Shown here one piece after another: positions 9,248 to 16,091 of a DNA stretch of 64,000 nucleotides. The translations under genes and the position numbers were made by a program. Source of the stretch: Humibacillus xanthopallidus. GTDB lineage: Bacteria; Actinomycetota; Actinomycetes; Actinomycetales; Dermatophilaceae. The notes below the pieces were generated by a model, which was not told the origin of the DNA, made no database searches, and was given only the letters and a program-made list of their open reading frames with translations. The DNA is taken from positions 1 to 64,000 of the forward strand of contig NZ_VFPM01000003.1 in assembly GCF_006716675.1 (NCBI RefSeq). The letters run 5' to 3'. The first letter of the stretch is position 1. Every line of letters starts with the position of its first letter.

Positions 9248-10254
9248 CCTTCCTCCCGGTGGGCCCGTGGCCGGTGCTGCTCGTCCTCGTCGTGGCGGCC
9301 CTCGTGGCCGTGTGGTGGAACCCCACGTCGCGCTCGGTGCCGGGGGAGTCACGCGCCACCCACTGGCGCCTGACCGCCATGGTCGTGCTCCTCGGCATCG
9401 CCGCGCTCCGACCGGCCGTGCCGGGTGACGAGGTCAACGCCTCGGCTGCGAACCTCAACGTCTACTTCGTCGTCGACACGACGAGCAGCATCATCGCCGA
9501 GGACTACGGCAACGAGCGGCCCCGCATCGCCGGCGTGCAGGCGGACATCGCAGCGATCACCGAGGCGCTGCCCGGTGCGCGGTACTCCGTCATCACCTTC
9601 GACCAGGCCACCCGCGTGCGTCTGCCGCTGACGACCGACTCCAACGCTCTCGAGGCCGCGCTCGAGACGCTGCTGCCCGAGCCGTCCGAGTACTCCCGCG
9701 GCTCGTCGATCACGGCAGCCGACGAGCGGCTGGGGCGGATGCTCCAGCAGGCCGAGGAACGCACCCCCGATCGCGGCAGGCTCGTGTTCTACCTCGGTGA
9801 CGGTGAGCAGACCGCCCCCGAGCCACCCGCCCCCTTCACCATCGACAAGCGGCTCGTCGGCGGCGGAGCCGTGCTCGGCTACGGCACGACCGACGGCGGC
9901 CGGATGAAGGCCACCCGGTCGCGTTTCGACACGAGCGCCTCCTACATCATCGACCCGGCGACCGGCGAGGACGCCCGGTCGGTCATCGACGAGAAGAACC
10001 TGCGCGCCGTCGGCGACCAGCTGGGGCTGCCCTACGTCCACCGCGACTCGGGTGACCCGATCGATCCCGTGGTGGCCGGCATCGATCTCGACCGCTTCGG
10101 CACGAGCGACGAGGTCGAGCAGCAGCGGGTCCGCGCACGCCAGGAGCTCTACTGGCCGCTGCTCATCGGGGTGGCCGGGCTCGCCGTGTGGGAGCTCGGT
10201 GCGAGCCTCGCCGCCCTCGCCCAGGCCCGTCGACGCAAGGAGGCCCCGCTGTGA
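9244..10254 (+). CDS. VWA-domain membrane protein (second, BatB-like)
   Basis: 336-residue VWA protein with two N-terminal hydrophobic helices (residues about 8-22 and 41-56) and one near the C-terminus (YWPLLIGVAGLAVWELGASLAAL). Its metal site is a conservative variant, DTTSSI (D78, T80, S82), where the first serine of DxSxS is threonine. The GTG at 9244 overlaps the previous stop by four bases and GGAGG lies at 9231-9235, which fits better than the in-frame GTG at 9235. Its partner VWA protein keeps the canonical motif, so the pair may form a heteromeric complex with MoxR; that is inference from Bat systems. Confidence 0.85.
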   Translation: MTFLPVGPWPVLLVLVVAALVAVWWNPTSRSVPGESRATHWRLTAMVVLLGIAALRPAVPGDEVNASAANLNVYFVVDTTSSIIAEDYGNERPRIAGVQADIAAITEALPGARYSVITFDQATRVRLPLTTDSNALEAALETLLPEPSEYSRGSSITAADERLGRMLQQAEERTPDRGRLVFYLGDGEQTAPEPPAPFTIDKRLVGGGAVLGYGTTDGGRMKATRSRFDTSASYIIDPATGEDARSVIDEKNLRAVGDQLGLPYVHRDSGDPIDPVVAGIDLDRFGTSDEVEQQRVRARQELYWPLLIGVAGLAVWELGASLAALAQARRRKEAPL

Positions 10255-11219
10255 GCGCCGACCAGAGCCGTGACCTCCCCGAGGCAGCCCGACCCCCGTC
10301 ACCGTCGCAGCCCTCCCGAGCGCGCGACGACGACGCCGACCTGCTGCTCGCCGACCTGCCCACGCGCGGTGGGGTCGGGGATGCGCAGAGCCGTGCCACG
10401 CGGCATACCCCCTCGGGGTGGCGACGGGGCAAGGACGGGTCGGAGAAGGGGCCACGCCCTCCGATGAGCCCACGGCAACGCCGGCGGCGCCGGACGCTGC
10501 TGCTCGCCAGCCTGCCCGTCGTCGTGCTGCTCCTCCTGACCGCCCTGCGCCTGCTCAGTCTCAACGTCGTCGCGGGGCAGACGCTCGCGGCCTACGAGGC
10601 CGGCGACCGTGCCGCCACGCAGGAGTGGGGGGAGCGGCAGGGGTGGGTCAACATGGTCGAGCAGTTCCGGTCACCCTTCGCCATCGGCGACGCACACGTG
10701 CTGACCGGCAACTTCGAGCACGCGCGCCCATGGTTCGAGCAGGCCCTCGAGCAGGTGCCCAAGGGCGGCATCGACGAGTGCAAGGTCCGGGTCAACCTCG
10801 GGCTCACCTACGAGGCGCTCGGTGACGCGGCCAAGGCCAAGGAGCGCACGACGGAGTGGAAGCAGTTCTACGAGAAGGGGATCCAGACGACGAGCCAACG
10901 GCCGCCACTCTGCGACGCCCCCGAAGGCGGTCAGACAGGAGACCAGCTGCAGCAGGCGCAGCAGCGGATGGAGGACAAGAGCGCCGACCCGCAGCCGCAG
11001 CCGGAGACGCCTCCGGAGCAGCCGGGCGACACCCCGGGCCAGCAGCCGACCCCCGCGCCGGACCCGACACCGGACCCCGACAACACCCCGAGCCAGGAGC
11101 AGCAGGACTTCCTCCAGGAGCAGCAGCGCCAGAACACCATCGAGCGCAACCAGCAGCTCGGCGAGGACCAGCGCGACGCCACGGGAGGCGATGGTCCGAC
11201 CTACCCCAAACCGTGGTGA
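10251..11219 (+). CDS. Membrane-anchored TPR-like protein closing the MoxR/VWA operon
   Basis: 322-residue protein. An N-terminal disordered, charged tail of about 75 residues leads to one membrane helix (TLLLASLPVVVLLLLTALRLLSL) and an extracytoplasmic region with a tetratricopeptide-like repeat: AHVLTGNFEHARPWFEQALEQVP then VRVNLGLTYEALGDAAKAKERTTEW. The last 90 residues are Pro/Gln/Asp-rich and probably unstructured. TPR proteins (BatC/E type) are regular members of Bat operons and may scaffold the VWA proteins. The GTG overlaps the previous stop (GTGA), and AAGGAGG lies just upstream. Confidence 0.78.
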   Translation: MSADQSRDLPEAARPPSPSQPSRARDDDADLLLADLPTRGGVGDAQSRATRHTPSGWRRGKDGSEKGPRPPMSPRQRRRRRTLLLASLPVVVLLLLTALRLLSLNVVAGQTLAAYEAGDRAATQEWGERQGWVNMVEQFRSPFAIGDAHVLTGNFEHARPWFEQALEQVPKGGIDECKVRVNLGLTYEALGDAAKAKERTTEWKQFYEKGIQTTSQRPPLCDAPEGGQTGDQLQQAQQRMEDKSADPQPQPETPPEQPGDTPGQQPTPAPDPTPDPDNTPSQEQQDFLQEQQRQNTIERNQQLGEDQRDATGGDGPTYPKPW

Positions 11220-11221
11220 GC

Positions 11222-11245
11222 CCGCCCGAGGTCGGTGACGGGCGG
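11222..11245. terminator. Stem-loop between convergent operon end and VOC gene
   Basis: CCGCCCG (11222-11228) pairs with CGGGCGG (11239-11245) around a 10-base loop, directly after the MoxR operon and before the end of the convergent VOC gene. There is no T-tract, as usual for high-GC actinobacteria. Confidence 0.45.
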
Positions 11246-11264
11246 CGCCCGGTGTGAGGGCTGC

Positions 11265-11660
11265 CTAGGCCGCGTCGGGGTCGGGCTGGTGGATCCCGAA
11301 GGTGTTGCCCTCCGTGTCGAGGTAGTAGCCCTGCCACGCCATGCCCGTGAGGGCCGTCTTCGGCAGCGCGACCTGCCCACCGGCGGCGAGGATGCGCCGC
11401 TCCGTGTCGTCGTAGTCGTCGACCCCGATCGTCGCGACGAAGGCGTTCGCCCCCTGGCCCGGAGCTGGTGCCGGGACCGCGCGCGGCAGCAGGCCCCCGC
11501 CGATGCCGGGCTCGTCGCCGGGTCCGGTCACGATGCCCCAGTAGGGGGAGCCGGTGAACTGGCCGTAGTCCTCGAAGGACCAGCCGAACGCAGCGGCGTA
11601 GAACGCCTTGCCGCGGTCGACGTCGTCGACCTGGATCTCGAAGTGGACCACGCGGGACAC
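11265..11660 (-). CDS. VOC-family (glyoxalase/bleomycin-resistance fold) protein
   Basis: 131-residue single-domain VOC protein. The segments VVHFEIQVDDVDRGKAFYAAAFGW, YWGIVTGP, GANAFVATIGVDDYDDTERRILAAGG and GYYLDTEGNTFGIHQ give the two beta-alpha-beta-beta-beta modules; H5/E7 and the final EGNTFGI segment carry the usual metal-site positions. The substrate is unknown. The GTG start at 11660 is preferred because GGAGG (complement of 11666-11670) is correctly spaced; longer frames upstream have no ribosome binding site. It is separated from the sucrase/ferredoxin gene by about 75 bp. Confidence 0.85.
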   Translation of the reverse strand: MSRVVHFEIQVDDVDRGKAFYAAAFGWSFEDYGQFTGSPYWGIVTGPGDEPGIGGGLLPRAVPAPAPGQGANAFVATIGVDDYDDTERRILAAGGQVALPKTALTGMAWQGYYLDTEGNTFGIHQPDPDAA

Positions 11661-11735
11661 GACAGCCTCCCTGCTCGACCGGGCTCTCCTCACCAGTCTC
11701 GCACCGGAACGGCCGGGCCGGGCGGGTTCCACCCG

Positions 11736-12866
11736 TCAGAGGGGGGTGACGAGCGTCGCCTGGTGCTCGAGCACCTCGATGCCCTTCTTGCCGCACGACT
11801 CCGGGCGGACACGGGCCGTCGGCACGCGCACGACGTGGACGCGCCAGCTGCGCCCGTCGGTATGGCCCACGACGACGTCGGCGCCGTCGGACGAGGGGGT
11901 CGGGGTCGATGCCCGGAGGGAGGCGAGGTGCGTCTCGCCGAGCTGCGCCCGCACGTGCGACTCGGCGCACTGGGCGGCGGGGGCTAGGGGTGAGCGGCCA
12001 CGGTCGTGGAGCGGACCGAGCAGCTCGGCCGGCGTGTGGCCGGTCCGACTCGCCTCCAGCACCCAAGCCACGCCCTGCTCGTCGAGGCGCGCGTAGGTCT
12101 GGCCCCAGGGCAGCAGCACCGCCGTGGGGGCGAAGCGGTGGCCGCCCGTGTGCGAGACCTCCCAGACGCGCCCCGGCGCGACCCGCGCGGCTGCGGCGGC
12201 GAGCGGCCGGCCGCGCACCGCGCAGCAGACGTCGCGGCGGCCGTTCGTGCACACGAGCAGCGTCGGCTCCGCGTCGTGGGCGCCGGGCAACGAGGCTGCC
12301 ACGAGCGCCCGGCTACCTCGGGCGAGGGCGCCCCAGTCGAGACCGAGCAGCTCTCCGGGGTCGGCGACCTCCGCCTCGAGCAACCACGGCTCCAGATCGG
12401 GCGCAGCCCCGGCGTGCGCGAGGAGCACGCGGCGGGGGCCGTCCTGTGCCGGGTGGCCACCGGGGCGCCGCACGAGCATGAAGCGGCCGCCAGCTCGGCT
12501 CGTGCGGGCGTCGAGCTCGGCGCCGAGCAACGGGTCGAGGTGGGACTCCCGGGCGGCGTCCCGACCCCAGGGCCCCGACTGCTCGACGATGACGAAGAAG
12601 GCGGCGCCTGCGGCCGTGCCGTAGGCGCTCGTGCCGTCGTGGTCCCACTGCACCGAGCACGCATCCTCCGCCGGCGCACCGTGCCCCGTCGTCGACGGGT
12701 GCTCGTCGAGGGCCGTCGCCTGCACGACCCCGGCCTCTTCGACCTCGGCCTCGGCGACCTCGGCGACCTCGGCCTTGGCCTCCGTGACCTCCACCGCCTC
12801 GACCTCCACCGCCTCGACCTCCGCCTGCACGACCTCCGCCTCCGCAGCGACGCGTCGCTTGCTCAC
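11736..12866 (-). CDS. Sucrase/ferredoxin-like (Suc_Fer-like) thioredoxin-fold protein with a repeat-rich N-terminus
   Basis: 376-residue protein of the Suc_Fer-like family, thioredoxin-fold proteins that may carry a [2Fe-2S] cluster. The diagnostic segment is LLVCTNGRRDVCCAVRGRPLA followed by VWEVSHTGGHRFAPTAVLLPWG. An additional ACSVQW cysteine near residue 70 marks the start of the family domain. The first 50 or so residues are a Glu/Val/Ala repeat (EVEAVEVEAVEV) encoded by tandem DNA repeats and absent from the family. The GTG at 12866 overlaps the parC stop as GTGA, so translation from this start is coupled to ParC even though the repeat tail looks dispensable. The cellular role is unknown. 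Confidence 0.8.
   Translation of the reverse strand: MSKRRVAAEAEVVQAEVEAVEVEAVEVTEAKAEVAEVAEAEVEEAGVVQATALDEHPSTTGHGAPAEDACSVQWDHDGTSAYGTAAGAAFFVIVEQSGPWGRDAARESHLDPLLGAELDARTSRAGGRFMLVRRPGGHPAQDGPRRVLLAHAGAAPDLEPWLLEAEVADPGELLGLDWGALARGSRALVAASLPGAHDAEPTLLVCTNGRRDVCCAVRGRPLAAAAARVAPGRVWEVSHTGGHRFAPTAVLLPWGQTYARLDEQGVAWVLEASRTGHTPAELLGPLHDRGRSPLAPAAQCAESHVRAQLGETHLASLRASTPTPSSDGADVVVGHTDGRSWRVHVVRVPTARVRPESCGKKGIEVLEHQATLVTPL
12738..12846. repeat. Imperfect tandem repeats coding the Glu/Val-rich tail of the Suc_Fer-like protein
   Basis: The core is a perfect 15-bp unit CTCCACCGCCTCGAC repeated twice (12789-12818), flanked by related units such as GACCTCGGC that recur at 9-bp spacing around 12741-12770. 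All units keep the reading frame on the minus strand, giving the EVEAV/EVAEVAEAEV pattern. Such a tract can change length by slippage without a frameshift. Confidence 0.75.
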
Positions 12867-15358
12867 TCGGACTCCCCGGGAGACACGGCCCCGTTGGTGT
12901 CGGCGCCTTCCGAGGGCGCCGACGCGACGTGGGCGATGACGGCGGTGGCCGGCACCCCCGATCCGTCACGGCGCCCGTCGGCAGCGGGCAGCTCGATGGC
13001 GACGCCGTTCGCGGCAGCGGCCTTGGCCGGAGCGTTCCCGGCGAAGGCGAGCACGAGGGTGTCCTCGCCCTTGAGGAAGCGGTGGCAGCGCACACCTCCG
13101 GTGGCCCGTCCCTTCGGTGGGTACTCCGCATACGGCGTCACCTTGAGCGAGCCGCCCTGGGTGCCGGGGAGGGCGTCGGAGCTGCCCGACGACGTGACGA
13201 CGACGCCGTGGCGCGCCGGGTCGGCCACGCCGAAGAACGCCGCCGTCGCGCCGGGCGACAGCTTGATGCCGGCCATGCCGCCCGCCGACCGGCCCTGGGG
13301 CCGCACCGACCGCGCCGCGAAGCGCAGCAGCTGGGCGTCGCTCGTCACGAAGACGAGGTCGAGGTCATCGCGGTCGGCGACGGCCGCGCCGACGACCCGG
13401 TCGCCGGGCTTGAGGCTGATGAGGCTCCACTCGTCGCTCTTCGGCGCCTCGGGAGTGACCCGCTTGACGACCCCGCTCGCGGTACCGAGAGCCAGCACCG
13501 GCGCCTCGGCGCCGATCGGCAGGATGGTGAGCGGCTCCTCGCCCTTCGGCAGGTCGACGTAGGCCGCGAGGGGAGCGCCGCCCGACAGGCTGGGTGCGCC
13601 GTTGGTCGGCGGGAGCGTCGGCAGGTCGAGCGCGGAGAGGCGGATCATCCGGCCGGCGGTCGTCGCGAGACCGAACTCCCCACGGGCCGTCGTGCGCACG
13701 GCGCCGACGATGACGTCGTGCTTCGAGCGGGAGCCCTCGGTGGGGATTGGCTCGGCGCTGCCGGTGCGGGCGAGCAGGCCGGTCGAGCTGAGCAGCACCC
13801 AGCAGGGGTCGTCGCTGACCTCGAGGGGGCTGCTGGCGGTCGCTGCGGCGCTCTGACCCGAGCTCTCGAGCAGGACCGTGCGCCGCGGGGTGCCGTGCGC
13901 CTTGGCGACGGCGGCGAGCTCGTCGGAGACGAGCTTGAGGAGCAGCTTCTCGTCTGCCAGGAGGGCGCGCAGCTCCTCGATGGCCCGCTCCAGCTCGGCC
14001 TTCTCGGTCTCGAGCTCGATGAGCGAGAACTTCGTCAGGCGGCGCAGGCGCAGCTCGAGGATGTAGTTGGCCTGGATCTCGTCGAGGTCGAAGACGTCCA
14101 TGAGGCGGGTGCGGGCGATGTCGGCATCGTCGGAGGTGCGGATGACCTGGATGACCTCGTCGATGTCGACGATGGCGATGAGCAGGCCCTCGACGAGGTG
14201 CAGGCGCTCCTCGCGCTTGCGCAGCCGGTGGGCACTGCGGCGGCGCACGACGTCGGTGCGGAAGTCGACGTAGACCCGCAGCAGGTCCTTGAGCCCCATC
14301 GTGCGGGGCTGGCCCTCGACGAGGGCGACGTTGTTGATGCCGAAGTTCTCCTCCATCGGCGTCAGCTTGTAGAGCTGCTCGAGGACGGCCTCGGGCACGA
14401 AGCCGTTCTTGATCTCGATGACGAGGCGCAGGCCGTGCTGGCGGTCGGAGAGGTCCTTGAGGTCGGCGATGCCCTGCAGCCGCTTGGACTGAACGAGGTC
14501 CTTGACCTTGTCGATGACCTTCTCGGGCCCGACGAGGTAGGGCAGCTCGGTGACGATGATGCCCTTGCGGCGCGGGGTGAGCGCCTCGATGCGGGCGGTG
14601 GCCCGGGTGCGGAAGCTGCCGCGGCCGGTGAGGTAGGCGTCTCGGATGCCCTCGAGGCCGACGATCTTGCCGCCGCAGGGCAGGTCGGGCCCGGGCACGA
14701 ACTTCATGAGGTCCTCGAGTGAGCACGTGGGGTGCGCGATGAGGTGCCGGGCCGCGCCGATCACCTCGACGAGGTTGTGCGGCGCCATGTTGGTGGCCAT
14801 GCCGACGGCGATGCCGGCCGCGCCGTTGACGAGGAGGTTGGGGTAGGCGGCCGGCAGCACCTCGGGCTGCCACTGCGTGTCGTCGTAGTTGGGCACGAAG
14901 TCGACGGTGTCCTCGTCGAGGCTGCCGACCATGAGCAGGGCGGCGGGCGCCATGCGCGCCTCGGTGTAGCGGGCGGCGGCGGGGCCGTCGTCGAGCGAGC
15001 CGAAGTTGCCGTGGCCGTCGATGAGGGGCAGCCGGAGGGTGAAGGGCTGCGCCATGCGCACGAGGGCGTCGTAGATCGCCTGGTCGCCGTGCGGGTGGTA
15101 CTTGCCCATGACCTCCCCGACGATGCGCTGGCTCTTCACGTGCCCGTGGTCGGGCCGCAGCCCGAGCTCGTTGGCGCCGTAGAGGATTCGGCGCTGCACG
15201 GGCTTCAGCCCGTCGCGTGCGTCGGGCAGGGCCCGGGAGTAGATGACGCTGTAGGAGTACTCGAGGAAGGCGTTCTGCATCTCCTCCTCGACGTCGATGC
15301 CGACGATCTTCTCCTCGAAGTCCTCGGGGGGAGGCGGGGTGGTCGTGCGACGGGCCAT
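12863..15358 (-). CDS. parC: DNA topoisomerase IV subunit A
   Basis: 831-residue cleavage subunit that partners with ParE (3495-5627). The active-site tyrosine is Y131 in AARYTEARM. The quinolone-determining segment is [17 protein letters not shown] (residues 86-102), with a glutamine (Q93) where E. coli GyrA has Ser83. Later features include the coiled-coil tower ([29 protein letters not shown]) and the C-terminal beta-pinwheel repeats. The strict GyrA box (QRRGGxG) is absent; the nearest segment is [11 protein letters not shown], which supports topoisomerase IV rather than gyrase. The stop overlaps the next gene by four bases. Unlike many bacteria, parC is not adjacent to parE; about 7.2 kb separates them and they are convergent. 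Confidence 0.92.
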   Translation of the reverse strand: MARRTTTPPPPEDFEEKIVGIDVEEEMQNAFLEYSYSVIYSRALPDARDGLKPVQRRILYGANELGLRPDHGHVKSQRIVGEVMGKYHPHGDQAIYDALVRMAQPFTLRLPLIDGHGNFGSLDDGPAAARYTEARMAPAALLMVGSLDEDTVDFVPNYDDTQWQPEVLPAAYPNLLVNGAAGIAVGMATNMAPHNLVEVIGAARHLIAHPTCSLEDLMKFVPGPDLPCGGKIVGLEGIRDAYLTGRGSFRTRATARIEALTPRRKGIIVTELPYLVGPEKVIDKVKDLVQSKRLQGIADLKDLSDRQHGLRLVIEIKNGFVPEAVLEQLYKLTPMEENFGINNVALVEGQPRTMGLKDLLRVYVDFRTDVVRRRSAHRLRKREERLHLVEGLLIAIVDIDEVIQVIRTSDDADIARTRLMDVFDLDEIQANYILELRLRRLTKFSLIELETEKAELERAIEELRALLADEKLLLKLVSDELAAVAKAHGTPRRTVLLESSGQSAAATASSPLEVSDDPCWVLLSSTGLLARTGSAEPIPTEGSRSKHDVIVGAVRTTARGEFGLATTAGRMIRLSALDLPTLPPTNGAPSLSGGAPLAAYVDLPKGEEPLTILPIGAEAPVLALGTASGVVKRVTPEAPKSDEWSLISLKPGDRVVGAAVADRDDLDLVFVTSDAQLLRFAARSVRPQGRSAGGMAGIKLSPGATAAFFGVADPARHGVVVTSSGSSDALPGTQGGSLKVTPYAEYPPKGRATGGVRCHRFLKGEDTLVLAFAGNAPAKAAAANGVAIELPAADGRRDGSGVPATAVIAHVASAPSEGADTNGAVSPGESE

Positions 15359-15414
15359 GCCGGCTGGTGCTCCTTGCCGCTAGCGGGTGAACGTCTCATC
15401 TTCGCGCAGGCCGC

Positions 15415-16035
15415 TCATGCGTCGTCACCTGCCACGCCGAAACGACCCCAGTGGGCCACCTCCTCGCCGGTCCGGCGGTGTCGACGGAGGCTGGGGCTCT
15501 TGGGCCCCGGGACGGCATACCCCAGGGAGACGACGCCGACGATGGTGCGGCTGGGCGGGATGGCGAAGGCCTCGCGCACCGCCGCGTGCCGCTCCGGTGG
15601 CACTCCGAAGAAGAGGCTGCCCAGGCCCTCGTCCGTGGCGGTCAGCAGGATGAGCAGCGACGCCATGCCCGTGTCGACGTCCCAGTAGGGCACCGGCCAG
15701 CGGGCTTCGTCGCGGTCGGTCCAGCCCTTGTCCTCCGCCGCGTAGCGCTCGAGATAGGCGTCCATGTGCGACAGGCACAGCACGAGCACCGGCGCCGCCC
15801 GTATGCCGTCCAGCCAGGCGTCGACGGGCGCCCCCGGGACGGTGGTGGAGTTCCAGAAACCCTCACGCTCCTCGTCCGTGGTGAGGACGAGGAAGTCCCA
15901 GCCCTGGCTGAAACCGGCACTCGGGGCGCGGACGGCGTTCTCGAGGCACCGCTCGACGACGGCGCGCGGCACCGCGCGGTCGGGGTCGTAGCGACGGACC
16001 ATGCGGCGGCGGCGGACGACCTCGGTGAACTCCAT
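15415..16035 (-). CDS. Nitroreductase-family flavoprotein
   Basis: 206-residue nitroreductase-fold enzyme, an FMN-dependent NAD(P)H oxidoreductase. The N-terminal FMN-binding pattern RRRRMVRRYDPDRAVP and the segment NAVRAPSAGFSQGWDFLVL are typical, as is the C-terminal IVGVVSLGYAVPGPKSPSLRR. DTGMASLLILLTATDEGLGSLFFG matches the family helix that packs on FMN of the dimer partner. The start is the ATG at 16035, where MEFTEVVRRRR begins the conserved domain; longer upstream frames are arginine-rich junk. The physiological substrate is unknown. It is divergent from the GNAT/acyl-CoA-synthetase fusion, sharing a 56-bp promoter gap. Confidence 0.85.
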   Translation of the reverse strand: MEFTEVVRRRRMVRRYDPDRAVPRAVVERCLENAVRAPSAGFSQGWDFLVLTTDEEREGFWNSTTVPGAPVDAWLDGIRAAPVLVLCLSHMDAYLERYAAEDKGWTDRDEARWPVPYWDVDTGMASLLILLTATDEGLGSLFFGVPPERHAAVREAFAIPPSRTIVGVVSLGYAVPGPKSPSLRRHRRTGEEVAHWGRFGVAGDDA

Positions 16036-16091
16036 GAGGCCAGCGTCGCATCTTCGGCGGGCCGGTCGGTGGGACGTGACACGATGAGCGC

